From Vicia villosa (taxonomy: Eukaryota; Streptophyta; Magnoliopsida; Fabales; Fabaceae): a DNA stretch of 64,000 nt. The position numbers and the translations under genes are program-made. Of this stretch, positions 47,848 through 59,200 are shown piece after piece. Numbering within the stretch: the stretch's first letter is position 1; each line of letters begins with the position of its first letter. Under the pieces are notes generated by a model that was not told the DNA's origin, did no database searches, and worked only from the letters and a program-made list of their open reading frames with translations. The stretch lies in NCBI RefSeq assembly GCF_029867415.1, contig NC_081185.1:37146766-37210765 (forward strand). Reading direction: 5' to 3'.

Positions 47848-48737
47848 CAAGTCGATGGTGTCGATGCGGGGCATAGGTTTGCTGGGCTCGGGGCCCGCGA
47901 TGCATGCTGTTTTGTCCTGGGCAGCTTTTATGGAGCTGAGTCCTTTGGCGGAGGCTTCGAAACACCTTCTGGTCGCTTTGATGTCGTCGTTGAGTGTTGC
48001 TACTTTCCCTTTGGTTGTGTAGTACTTGAGCTTGAGATGCACGGTCGAGGGGACTGCGATTAGTTCGGCCAGCGTCGGGCGCCCTAAGATGCACTGGTAG
48101 ATTGAAGGGCAATCAATGACCAGGAACTGGACTTTGACGGCCCTGGAGGTTTCTGCCGACCCGATTGAAACGATGAGCTCGGCGAATCCCCATGGTTTAT
48201 TCATGGTGCCATTGAAACCTTGTAGGTCGGACCCTACGTAGGGGGTGAGGTGGCTGTCGTTTAGTTGCAGCGTCTTGAATAACTGGGAGTACATGATGTC
48301 CACTGAGCTTCCTTGATCGACTAAAATGCGGCGAACGTCAAAGTTGGCCATCCGGGCTCGGATAAGGAGTGGGATGGTCGCATTGGGCGCTCCTCCGGGT
48401 AGTTCATCCTTGTAGAAAGATATGGAGGATGAGCCACCTCTGGCCAGGTCGAGGGTAGCGGCTTTGCTCGAACTTGTTGAGATTAGTTCGTCAAATTTTC
48501 GTTTTCCGGATCCGACGGTGAGTTTGCTGAATCCTCCCCCGGAGATGACCATGGCCGAAGGGGGGAATTCCCACGGGCTGTGAGGGGAAAAGGCGAAAGA
48601 CGCCCCGGCCCAGTCAGGGAGGTAGAAGTCTTTCGGTCTGGTGATACTCATGGCCACCTGCATGGCGGGCGTATCTTCGACCGGTTTTTCTTCGGTTACT
48701 GGCTTGGCCTCTTTGGCGGCCTCCTGCTTCTTCGCAT
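47848..48737 (-). pseudogene. Tat protease region
   Basis: Open minus-strand frame with 'ILVDQGSSVDIMY', the aspartic protease active-site block of Tat elements, and 'FLVIDCPSIYQCILGRPTL' further on. TAA near 48738 separates it from the gag zinc region. The frame runs on by chance into the Ogre LTR; true Tat sequence ends at 47848. Confidence 0.8.
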
Positions 48738-48738
48738 A

Positions 48739-50245
48739 TTATTTCAAGTGTCCTTCTCGGATCAGTATCTCTATCGCGTCTTTCAGGTGGATGCAATCTT
48801 CTGTGTTATGCCCGTGGCCTTTATGGAATCGGCAGAACTTCGATTTGTCCATGTTCGGCCGTGCGTGCATGGTCTTAGGGAAGCGGACTTTGCCCGTTTG
48901 GAACTCTGCGTTGGCGCACTCGTTCAAGATATGTTCCCGGGATGCGTTCAGCGGGTGTATTCCTGAAACTTCCATGCTGGTGCTTTATAGTATTTCGGGT
49001 CTCGACCTTTGTCGTCTTTTTTCTTGTCAGTCCCTCGGCGAGAATCGTCCTGACGAACACCTTTGGTGCTCTCTTCCTGTCTCGAGTTGCGGACTGCGTG
49101 AGTGGCCTCTTTTTCCTCGTACTGTATGTACGCTTGAGCCTTGAGAAAGAATTCGTCCAAGGTGGCGGGCGTTTCGATCCCGACGGCTTTGGCGAAGTCT
49201 GAGCGCAGTCGGAGGCCTCGCTCAAGTAGGAACTTCTTCATATGGGCTGTTGTGGACACCTGCACGGCCTCTTTGTTGAATCTTTCTATGTAGGCCCAGA
49301 GGGATTCGTCTTTTCCTTAAATGATAGCCCCAAGGACGCTTCTGATTTTGGGTGTCTCCGGGAGGCTGTGAAGTGCCTAGAGAAGAGTTTACCGAGCACT
49401 TTCCACGAAGTGATGAACTCGTCGGGCAAACTTTTGTACCACGTCATAGCTCCTTTGCGCAGGGTGGTCGGAAATAAACGGCATTTGATTGCACCAGGCA
49501 CCCCTCTATAATCTAGGAGGGCGTCAATGTTCTCTATGTGCTCGTCTGGATCGGTGGTCCCGTCGTATGTGCCCAGCGGCGGGGGTTTTTCAAGATCGGA
49601 CGGCAGGGGTGCTTCCAAGATTGCGTGGGACAGAGGGCCCCGGCGTTCCTCTTCTTCGTCGCTGGAGGAAGGAGTGGAGGATCGGCTGCGACTCCACCTG
49701 TGTCGCCTACGGTTATCGTCGTGCTGCGCCGGAGGTGACCGGGATTTTCTTCTTGGTCGAGGGGAATGTGATTGGTGTCGGGAGCGATGGTCGCTCGACC
49801 CTTTCATGGAAGCGGGACCCGCGTTCTCCCTGGGGGGGTGAACGAGGGCTTTACTTGGGAACCACGTCGCGCTGAGAGCAAGGTTTGTGGCCGCGGGGAG
49901 TCTTCGAACGGTGTTTCCGCTCGAGCGCCCCGATCGTGTCGTTCTGCTGCTAAATAAGTGCATCTGTCTGCGCAAGGGCGGCCAGGACGGCTGTCATGGT
50001 TTGGTTCTGGGGAGCTTGGCCCTTGGAAGAGAAAGGGTTTTCTAGGGCCTCTTCGTGGCTGCCTCTGCCATTGGTTTCCCCAAGATGGTGGAGAGCACCT
50101 TCTTGGAGATCTTTCGGAGAAGGAGATGCTGTGATGCCGTCCCGAGGGACGGTGTTCCTGGGAGGAGGTATGACGACGGAGATGTCGTTCTTGTTGAGTA
50201 TCGTAGCGTATAATGAAGAGGAGTCTTCGTTATTGCCAGCCATGA
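48739..50245 (-). pseudogene. Tat gag
   Basis: Starts near 50245 ('MAGNNEDSSSLYATIL'). A basic Arg/Ser-rich stretch follows, then the retrotransposon gag core 'LGTYDGTTDPDEHIENIDALL' and 'GAMTWYKSLPDEFITSW' (about 49540-49400), then 'TTAHMKKFLLERGLR', and the zinc-like motif FCRFHKGHGHNTEDC (about 48830). At least one stop (near 49950) and two frameshifts (near 49800 and 49290) break it. Confidence 0.83.
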
Positions 50246-50355
50246 ATGATAGTTGATTAGAGCTTTGGTTCCTGGGTTCTTGCAGGAGGCAAGAACGGAT
50301 CAAGAAAGTGCAAGAAAAGGAACGGGAAAGCTGGAGTTCCCACAGACGTTGCCAC

Positions 50356-50766
50356 TGATCTTACCGAGCAGATCAGATGGCCAGCAACAAAGAAGGCTTG
50401 AAATCTGGAACGGTTGAGAGGGAAAAAAAGGTTGTACCTCCAAGGCACTCCGATGCCAAAGTAAGTATATGTTCCACAAGGTACAACAAAGTGAGGGAAT
50501 TTTGGGGTAAGAAAATATTACCTTGCCCTCCTGTCATTAGAGGGCTATTTATAGAGTATCCTTAAGCGAAATCGGCTCCTCTTTCTAAGGAGTGAATTTA
50601 GGTAACGCCTGAGCTGGCCGCTTACCGGGCACGAGTCTATCTCGTGGTCGGTTGTCTTTGGTGTTTTCCCGGAACGGGCCGGGGAAGGCTATCACGCGCG
50701 TGTCCAGGATGCCTTGGGCCGAAGGCTGGATTGGCCCAATAAGGGTGATTGGGCCGGTCCAGAACA
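50356..50766 (-). repeat. Tat element 5' LTR
   Basis: 411 bp. A minus-strand TATAAATA at 50546-50553. Abuts the primer site on its left and the duplication catac (50767-50771) on its right. Confidence 0.92.
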
Positions 50767-52416
50767 CATACATAAGCATTTTTAGAAATGTCCACGTAAA
50801 CATGTTTCTAGATTTGTGCAGGAAAACTCTTGTACTCTCGTAGCCTTATTTTTAAAGAAAAATAACTCACAGCATGTTTATAACTATGTTTTGGTTCATC
50901 CTATAACAAAGTTTAACTTAATCTAGTTGTTATAATTTTTTAATATATTTTTATAAGTTTTGGAGTTCTAAATAAATAATAATTAATTTTATCTTAAAGA
51001 AGAATAATAGACAAATTAAATGGATGGATATTTAGGAGTTTATTTTTTAAAAATGAAAACTATAATTTAAGTTTTAAATAAAATGACAAATTAGATATCG
51101 ACGAAGTTTACAACGTACGAGTTCATTCTATTAGTTCTAATTTAGTTCGTCTTGGATAAAGGTGCACGACCCGCCAAACAAAACATCAATTCTACAACTC
51201 TCGTAACTGTAAGGGCATCTCTCTATTTCTATATACTTCTCTCAAGAATAAAAATAAAATATATATTTTGTATATACCTGCTCTGTATCTTCTTACGTGT
51301 TTATTTTGAAGGTGGCTAATTGTGAAGGTGAGTAAATGCTATATAAATGTGTTTCGTGAAAATTTTGATGCATGAGATAAGTGATTAATTATGGTGATGT
51401 ATCCATATGTTGAAATGGGGAATTATATACTCATACATTTCATGGTTACGTGGCTACCAGAGAGGAGTCACGAGGTGCCCACCAGAGAGGTGGCACGAGG
51501 TGTATGTCCAAGAGGGAACCACCTTATCCCGTAGTGAATCATTGAGTCTGATTGATGGGTAAGATACCTATCACCTTAGTGGCGCTAAATCCTGAAGCGA
51601 TACCACGACCCGTTGCAGAGGGATTGATATTCCGGAATCATGTGCATCGACATATAGACATTGCATTAGGAATGAGTCTTAATTTTGTTGTATGTATTAT
51701 TATTTGTAAACATGTATATACATGCATTAGAATGAGATCTCTAGCCATGTATAATGTATCCTCTGTTCGTGCTTATTTCTCCGCTCTTGTATATTTGTTA
51801 TTTTTGGATTGATGACCCTTTCAGTGGATTGTGTGGGCTATACGCCAATAGATTATGACGACTCCGAGGCACTGGGAGATGACGCCGTCGAAGACGACGG
51901 AATTCAGCTTTCCTGATTCCTGGACGAACGTGTCTTGGGGGTTTAACCCGGCCCTGGGACAACTGTCATATACCGGGAGCGTAATGGAGACCACGACTAT
52001 TGTGGGACAGGATCTGGAGACTACTATTTCTCGCCGAACTCTGACCTTTCTGATCCCACCCTCGTTGATCATCTCCAGCTTTCTCTCAGGGGTGATTGAT
52101 CGTTATGGGCTATCGACCTACCCCTCAGCCCCGCTCGGACCCGCACACGCCCCAATTGGGGGAGGGTGGCCATCTTTTCATGAGATACATATGCCTTCCC
52201 CCAAACCTAGATATGTCACTAGGACCATCATCGACTTTCACTCGCGATATCTTCCCTGTAGGCGAGCTTTCCCCATATTGATCCAGTGCAAGTGTCGTCA
52301 CTTGATCTAGTCCTTGGCGAGGCAGAGGATTACGAAAGTGAGGAAGTAAGATATTGGAAATTCTCTTGAAACAGGTAATGAGAATTCTAATTGAGTATTG
52401 ATTTTGTAGGAGAACT
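50767..52416 (+). other. Right part of the Tekay/Del LTR and leader
   Basis: No gene. It resumes the LTR after the Tat insertion. At 51458-51510 there is a pair of 'ACCAGAGAGG..CACGAGGTG' repeats. 51840-52310 carries an ORF-like stretch without recognisable domains, probably leader. The primer site is not clear; 52374-52390 (GGTAATGAGAA) could be a decayed initiator-Met type site. Confidence 0.55.
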
Positions 52417-53978
52417 ATGCCTCCAAGACGTGACAATACTAACGACCATCAGGTAGATCAAATGGCCCAAGCTATGGCCAATATGGCAGCCGCTGTTACT
52501 GCCCAAACTGCTGCTAAGCGGGACAGAGAGATAAGGGCCGAGGAATCAAGAGGATTAACCGATTTTCGCCACCACGACCCACCTAAATTCCAAGGGGATG
52601 TTACTCCTGAGAAGGCTGACTTATGACTACAGGAAATTGAAAAGATCTCTGAAGTAATCAATTGCCCTCCAGGGGCATGGGTGTTGTATGCCACCTATCT
52701 TCTCTTAGGCGATGCAGAGTATTGGTGGAGGAGCACTAGATTGATGATGGGGGGCGCACAGGAAGAAGTGAATTCGGAATCGTTTAAAACGAAGTTTTTA
52801 TACAAATACTTTCCCATAGGTGCAAGGACCAAATTGGGAGACGATTTTCTGAAACTTCGACAGGGGGGTATGACTGTAGGTCAGTATGCCGCCAAATTTG
52901 AAAATTTATCTAGGTATTTCCGATTCTTTAGGGAAGGAGTAGATGAAGTTTACATGTGTCACCGTTTCCAAGAAGGACTCAAGTACAAACTACAAGACTC
53001 GGTGATACCATTAGGGATACAACGATTCCAACCATTGGTGGAGAAATGCAGAGAGGTGGAGGAGACAAAGAATAAAAGGACAAATCGCGGGACGATCCAG
53101 AACTCTGGAGGACCTAGCCGTTCAAATTTTCAGAATCAAGGACGTAATAAACAACAAATAAGACCATACCAACGGCCACATTATAACAACCGAGGACCTC
53201 AAAGAACAGAAAACTATAACACTAGGGGAGGAGAGGGAGGAACTCAAGTTGCCTCAGGGGTACGTTGTCACCAGTGTGGTGAGGGTGAACATTATGCGAG
53301 CGATTGTCCTAATAAGGGTCCTATATGCTTCAAATGCAACAAAAAAGGACATGTGGCAAAGGACTGCAAAGCCCCAACGGTAGAGCTAGCCGTGAATACT
53401 GCCAGAAATGTTCGACCAACTGCTCAAGGAAGAGTGTATTGCATGGGTGCAGAAGGAAGATCTCCGTCCAACAACTTGATCCAGGGGAATTGTGAAATTG
53501 AAGGTACCATTTTAACTGCACTTTTTGATTCTGGGGCAACGCATTCATTCATATCCAAGGATTGCGTTGATAGATAGAAAATGATAGTAACTCCATTACC
53601 TTTTGACTTGGTAGTATCTACCCCTGCTAAGGTTATAACTGTGAACACTGCATGCTTGTTATGTAGAGTAGTGGTTCAAGAGAGGGAATTTCTAGTTAAT
53701 CTAATATGTTGGACCCTACAATCTCTCAAGATTATTCTCGGAATGGATTGGATGTCATATCATTATGTTATGTTATATTCTGCTCGAAAGTTGGTTATTT
53801 TGCCTGAGCTGGGGGTTGTTAAATACCTATCAGCTAACCAACTTAAAGCTTCTCGAAAGAGTGGAGCCTTGGACCTTTCAATACTTGCTAGTACAGAGGT
53901 TATGGCTGAAGTTAAGATTGAAGAAATGTTAGTCGCTCGAGACTTTCAGGATGTGTTTCCTAATGAGATTCCGGGTTT
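52417..53978 (+). pseudogene. Tekay/Del gag, protease and start of RT
   Basis: gag starts 'MPPRRDNTNDHQVDQM' at 52417. The core reads 'DFRHHDPPKFQGD' and 'GDAEYWWRSTR'; there are two CCHC knuckles (CHQCGEGEHYASDC and CFKCNKKGHVAKDC, about 53270-53370). The protease has 'ALFDSGATHSFIS' (about 53520). The linker ends 'VFPNEIPGL' just before RT would begin, and similarity stops at about 53978. Stops: TGA at 52624-52626 and TAG near 53575. All in one frame apart from these. Confidence 0.88.
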
Positions 53979-54849
53979 AGACACGAACGGTGTAGACACG
54001 ATCATTTTTCCAAGATCTAATTCAGTTACTACGAACGGTGCTGACACGATCAACCTCCAACAAACACTTCTCAATACATCTGAGCTCAGATACAGCCTAA
54101 CGTACGGCTCATTCTAGTACTTCTCAATATAAAGGATCCAGTCTAACGTACGACTCATCCTAGGATACAACCTGACGTATGGTGTATTCTGACAACTATC
54201 AACACAGGGGACTTGGTCTAACGTACGACCTATCCTACAGCCTAACGTACAGCTTTTCCAGACATTTATCAATGCAATCGGACCCAGTCTAACGTATGAC
54301 TCGTCCTAAAGTTCAGCCTAACGCACGGCTTTCAAGACATTTATCAATGCAATTAGATACGACTAACGTATGACTCATCCTTCAGCCTAACGTACGACTC
54401 TCCAGACATCTATCGATGCAATCAGACCCGGTCTAACGTACGACCCATCCTTCAGCCTAATAATATACAGCTTATCCAGACATCTATCGATGCAACTGGA
54501 CACAGTCTAACGTATGACTCGTCCTAAAAGTATAGCCTAACATACGGCTTACTTTGACACTTTTCAATACAGTGGATTCAGTCTAATGTACGACTCATCC
54601 TAAGTATATCCTTCAGATACAGTCTAACATACAATATATTCTGACTCTCAAGTCCATCAAGCTGGATGGCATCTTTAAGCCCATCTCAATCAAGTCTCTC
54701 AATATCCGGATGGCGTCTTTATGCCCATCTACGACAAAAGTCCCTGCCTCAACAAGGGCAAATTTCTAGGTATTCTAGTGTTCAATCATCTTCTACCTTC
54801 AGATTCTGATAGGCACACAGGCCAATCTACATCTTCAGGTTTAAGAAGA
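53979..54849 (+). other. Ogre 3' UTR with short repeats
   Basis: No gene. From 54098 to 54640 the words CAGCCTAACGTACGGCT and CAGTCTAACGTACGACTCATCC alternate about a dozen times at irregular spacing, mixed with 'CAGACATCTATCGATGCAA' units. It ends in the polypurine tract before the LTR. The left junction with Tekay/Del is at about 53978. Confidence 0.65.
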
Positions 54850-54864
54850 TTGAACAGGGGCAGC
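54850..54864 (+). other. Ogre polypurine tract
   Basis: TTGAACAGGGGCAGC directly before TGTCATACCCC. It marks the LTR at 54865 as the 3' LTR of the sequence to its left. Confidence 0.6.
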
Positions 54865-57744
54865 TGTCATACCCCAAAATTTGCCCTCATACATTTGCAA
54901 ATGTCATTTTATTTCGAATAAGTGACGTAGCACAGTTGGTAAGGATTTGAGGTTAAAAGGTACATGAGCGAGAGGTCCCGGGCTCGAATCTCACTTCTAT
55001 CATTTCTCCTTTTATATTTGTTTTCTAATTTTAACTCTAACTTTATTTCCATTATTCAAAAATCATAAAAATTGCATTTTTTTTTATTATTTTAATTTAA
55101 TTTTCGCACTAATTAAATAGGCATTTTTTTAAAATGGTCAATTTTCACTTTTATGCATTTTTTAGTCAAAAAAATCACCAAAAATCATAAAATATTCAAA
55201 CAAATCCAAAAAAGGAAGTTTTTTTATTTTATTTGTTCTATTTTTAACATTTTTTACAACTTGGGTAACAAGTAAAGATCTTTTTAAGAAAATATTAGTT
55301 AATCATTTAAAAGATCACAATCAAATTATTTTTGATTTAAGATTTTAATGAATAGTTAATATTTGATTTTTTTATTCCATATTTGTTGACCTAAGTTACA
55401 CTATAAATATCACTAATTTTTACACATTATTGACAACAATTTTCTAACCCTTATTCTCACTCTCTCTCTCTCTCTTCTCACAAACACAAAAATTATTTTC
55501 TCCTCCTTCTCTCTAAGATCAAACTTCACTTTCTCTCATGAATACCATAACAACTTCTTAGCTTGTTAAAGAACATCGAGAACACTTTCAAAAAAAAACT
55601 CAAGAACTTACATCTTCCTCTCACCGTAGAACCGAGTGGTTCAACACACATATTTCCTCCACAAACCGCCATCGAAGCCCTCAGGTGGTGTTGTTTATTT
55701 TTTTTATTTTTGTTAGCTTTTTATTGGTTCAATTGATGGTCATGATTATTATTCTGAAAGTGTTATTTTCTTTTGATTTGATTTTGTTTGTGTGAATGGA
55801 GAAGAGAGAATACATATGGGGAAGAATATGAAATCACATAGAAAATAATCTACCAAAGACGTAGAAGAGGAAAACAAAAGAAAAGTAGAACTCAGTCAGA
55901 ACCACCGAATCAACCAGATCCGCATCACTCTTTCACGCCTTAACCGCCGGTGATCCATCCACTAACACCAAAAGCACGCTGACAAAGCTGGTGGCATACA
56001 AGCGCCAATCACCTTCCCAACTCGGGTTCGACCCCCAGGTTTACCCTTTCTTTTTGTCAATTTTTTCTTCTTTTTTCTTTCTTTACAATTTTCTTTATTT
56101 AACCACATAATTAAAATCAACTCATAACTAATTAGGACTAGGATTAGGGTTTAGACTATTAATTATTTTTTCTTTCACCTTTTTGTTTAATTAATTTAAT
56201 TTTAATAATTAGGTTGTTTAATTCATTTAATTTCCATAAAGTCATAAAATCACAAAAATTAGTTTTAATAGTTAATTTGATTTTATTTTTAACATAATTT
56301 TGATTGATTTATTAACTAGGATTTGATTAGATTTTTTAGATTTAATAAGTAAAATCAATTAGAGGTTTAATTAGATTAGATTTAATTTGTACATAATTAG
56401 ATAATTAGATTTATTTTCATTAATTAATTAGATTTAAGTTTATTTTCATAAATAATTTAGATTTAGATTTTAATTAACATTAAATCCCTTCTAATTCTCT
56501 TCTTTTCATCCCTACTTCTCGGTCCTCCGATTTTATTCATATTATTATGTATTTGTTTCGATGTTGTAGTAGTAATTAGGATTTTTATTTCCGTATTTTA
56601 TTTTTCGTAGTTTTATTATTATGTAACTGCTAAGGGTTGTAATAGTAATTAGGCTTTTTATTTTCCGCATATTTTATTAATTATTATGTAACTGCCCCAA
56701 ATCCGTGTAATAGTTTTAGGATTTACTTTTCCGCACCTTTACTATTTCTGCACTTCACCTTTCCGCACTTCCCCGGGTTTTTGGCTATGTAATCCCCCAT
56801 CCCGAAGCCTTGTAATAGCGTAGGACTTTATTTTCCGCATTTTTATATTATTGTAAATATTAACTGCGTGGTTAGTAACATAGGGAGTGGCAAGACTAAT
56901 AACTGGACTTAGATCACTAATTAAAAGATAAATATCTGAATTGAATCACGTGATTGTTGCACCCACACACCTTTATGGTAATCCCTCTTATTGCTGCCTT
57001 TCGATCAAATAGTCAAGTCCCTCAAATGCGAGGATACCTAAGCAAAACAAATGTACTCTCAGTTCATCATCATAAGATCATAGTCCCTTCGAAGTTGCCT
57101 ATGATAAATAAATGATCTTGTCCCTCGAAGTTGCCTCGGAATATGATGATTGTCCCAATTGCTAAGGTATCCTCGTTGGTTGCCTAAAAAAGATTAATGA
57201 CTATTCTATACTTCCCTAAAGACTACCTACCTCTACATGGTAGGGACAGTTTTATGGCGAACGATATTTCCTCGATGACCCTTTACATCCAATGAAAGGA
57301 CTTCCTACCCTCCTATGGTATGGATAGCCCTTTCAAACTGAAAAGCTGAAAGAACAGAATCTTTAAAACTTAGGGTAGGTGCTCCTGATTGCTTACTCTT
57401 TTCAAATTCAAATTCAAAATCTTTTTTCCCTCTTATTTTCAAATCTATTCAAAACAAGGCTACGCTTATTTACAAGCTAAAGTCCTTGTCTTTTCCTATT
57501 CACACACTACACTTCAAACATTTTTGAAAACAAAGTGAGCTAAGCAATTAAGAGCCCATGGATAACCATGGATACAAAGGGTGCTTACACCTTCCCTTTG
57601 TATAACCTACCCCCCGAACTCAATCTCTTTTAAAAGGTCTTTTTCTGTTCTTTTAGCCTTTCTAAAATTGGATAAAATAAAAGTCGGTGACGACTCTTGC
57701 TATCCGCAACATTTCTTTAAAGTCTTTTCTCCCACCGTATTACA
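54865..57744 (+). repeat. Ogre LTR (2,880 bp), flanked by PPT and PBS
   Basis: TGTCATACCCCAAAATTTGC to CCGTATTACA, homologous to the minus-strand LTR at 44105-47847 at both ends. TATAAATA at about 55403. A tRNA-like pair of boxes lies near the start (54928-54992) and a lone B-box-like GGGTTCGACC at about 56023. It is followed by a primer site, so it works as a 5' LTR for the right-hand sequence and as a 3' LTR for the left. Confidence 0.85.
54921..54997 (+). repeat. tRNA-like segment in the Ogre LTR
   Basis: TAGCACAGTTGG (A-box-like, 54928-54939) and GGCTCGAATCTC (B-box-like, 54981-54992), with GTGA and TCAC at the outer ends that could pair as an acceptor stem. A functional tRNA is unlikely: the arms are imperfect. 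It is either SINE-derived or an old tRNA-like module. Confidence 0.45.
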
Positions 57745-57748
57745 GAAC

Positions 57749-57766
57749 TGGCGACTCTGCTGGGGA
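57749..57766 (+). other. Ogre primer-binding site
   Basis: TGGCGACTCTGCTGGGGA, four bases after the LTR end. It is of the type reported as complementary to a tRNA-Arg 3' end in legume Ogre elements. The minus-strand Ogre has the same site with one change (44083-44100). Confidence 0.75.
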
Positions 57767-58740
57767 TATTCGAATAAAAGAGGGGTTACCTTAAAGTTTA
57801 GGATTCACTTTAAAATGTTTTTTATTGTTTGCTTTGCTTGCTTTAATTTTCAGGGCTGTTTTGGGAATTAAATGAAGGACGAATCCTACACCCGGATTCA
57901 AGTACACTTAATATAGGAGCGGCATAGTCATGGAGACCTCCCTTGTGCATGCTTGGGATTGGTCAATATGAAGTCCGCACTTGAGTTAGGCCTCCACTGG
58001 TTATTGTGTACCTCTTTTGCATGAGAGAGGTTTACGCATGTATCTTTGGGTGCGTCAGAGCTCAAGTACCTTTAGTCACCTTTAACCCATCTTAACTTTT
58101 AGGAACGTAGTGTGAGGGCTATTCTTGGTGCATGCCAAGTTATGGTCGCGACTCGATACTACAGCTCAGATAGGTTTCTTCCTAAAGTATCATTGCATGG
58201 TATGCATGTACCATGTTCGAGGGTGCTTTAGAAGGGGCTGACAATTCTGGGTCACTGGTAGAACCCGTTGCTGAAATCTCTTTATCCATAGAAGTACCTT
58301 TGGGGAAGGGTAGTTACCTAGTTAAACTCCATGCAAGCCTTTAAACCTAAGGACATTTGTGTGACTTGCTTGTGTGTGCTACTAACCCTTCTATTTCCTT
58401 GCAGGATTTGCTTGTAGGACATTTCGTCCTTATTACCTTATGCTTTACCTATTGTATTACATTCGCATAACACCATGACATCATGACATCATACTTTCAA
58501 ATTCGGAGGTATCCCAAATCAGAGGTGATGACCCACTCGATATGGTGAGCTTGATTCTCAAAGAAGGACGTTAAAAAACAAAAGTCAGAATTCTTCAGAC
58601 AAAGACGCGACCTAATCATTTTCTAATGTTGCTAACTAAATTCCTAAAGATCCTTGAAAAGATTGCATTTGCATTCACAACATCACATAGAACTAACTTT
58701 GCCTTTCAGGTTGACCAACTGGTCAGACAAATACCATCAA
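57767..58740 (+). other. Ogre leader, no gene
   Basis: Collinear with the minus-strand Ogre leader (44082 down to about 43000), sharing 'AGAGGGGTTACCTTAAAG' and 'CCCGGATTCAAGTACACTTA'. Similarity ends near 58690, where gag would be approached; here an unrelated tandem array follows. Confidence 0.7.
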
Positions 58741-58756
58741 CAAATTAATCTCTATC

Positions 58757-59200
58757 AGATGAACATTCTGGAAGCTTGACCCCCAGACTTCTGAAACATT
58801 CCAATCAGATGAACATTCTGGAAGCTTAACCCCCAGACTTCTGAAACATTCCAATCAGATATACATTCCAGAAGCTCGAACCCCAGACATTCTGAAACAT
58901 TCCAATCAGATGAACATTCTGGAAGCTTGACCCCCAGACTTCTGAAACATTCCAATCGATATACATTTCGGAAGCTCGAACCCCGGACATTCTGAAACAT
59001 TCCAATTAGACGAACATTCTGGAAGCTTGACCCCCAGACTTCTGAAACATTCCAATCAGATATACATTCCGGAAGCTCGAACCCCAGACATTCTGAAACA
59101 TTCCAATCAGATGAACATTCTGGAAGCTTGACCCCCAGACTTCTGAAACATTCCAATCAGATATACATTCCCAAATCTCGAACCCCGGATACTCTGAATC
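58757..59200. repeat. Tandem array of ~50-bp units (two alternating types)
   Basis: Nine units starting about 58761, 58811, 58861, 58912, 58961, 59012, 59062, 59113 and 59163. Type A carries GAACATTCTGGAAGCTTGAC and type B ATACATTCCGGAAGCTCGAA; after the first two A units they alternate, giving a higher-order period of about 101 bp. The long minus-strand ORF across it is a by-product of the repeats. Confidence 0.93.

Larger units (their letters stand above)
34804..50766 (-). mobile_element. Tat-lineage Ty3/gypsy retrotransposon with antisense auxiliary ORFs
   Basis: Two 411-bp LTRs (34804-35214 and 50356-50766) in direct orientation are flanked by tatac (34799-34803) and catac (50767-50771), a 5-bp duplication with one change. 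On the minus strand the order is 5' LTR, primer site at about 50355-50338 (GTGGCAACGTCTGTGGGA), gag, protease, RT, RNase H plus a second RNase H, integrase, auxiliary region, polypurine tract (ACTTGGGGGGCTCC, 35228-35215) and 3' LTR. The dual RNase H and extra ORFs are Tat hallmarks. The LTRs differ at about 18 positions plus two 1-bp indels, so it is older than SIRE copy 1. Confidence 0.9.
30544..53978 (+). mobile_element. Tekay/Del Ty3/gypsy element (plus strand), with nested insertions, 3'-truncated
   Basis: Begins TGTAAGACCCGTAATTTT at 30544. Its LTR is split into 30544-30608, 33545-34803 and from 50767 onwards by an Ogre-like solo LTR and a Tat element. A TATA box (TATAAATA) is at 34228-34235, and a donor-like GTAAGT at about 34363 follows a pyrimidine-rich leader. 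The LTR end is not certain; a candidate ACA is at 52371-52373. gag, protease and the start of RT follow (52417-53978), then the element is lost at an Ogre junction. No matching 3' LTR is in the window. Confidence 0.7.

Noticed and set aside
49489..49957. Several plus-strand ORFs over Tat gag
   Set aside because: Shadows of the minus-strand gag, which has clear gag motifs.
51855..52310. Plus-strand ORF of 151 codons before the Tekay gag
   Set aside because: No recognisable domain, overlapping ORFs on the other strand, and it lies in LTR/leader sequence; treated as non-coding.
54921..54997. A functional tRNA gene
   Set aside because: A and B boxes are present but the arms do not pair well by eye and no proper anticodon arm could be drawn; kept only as tRNA-like sequence.
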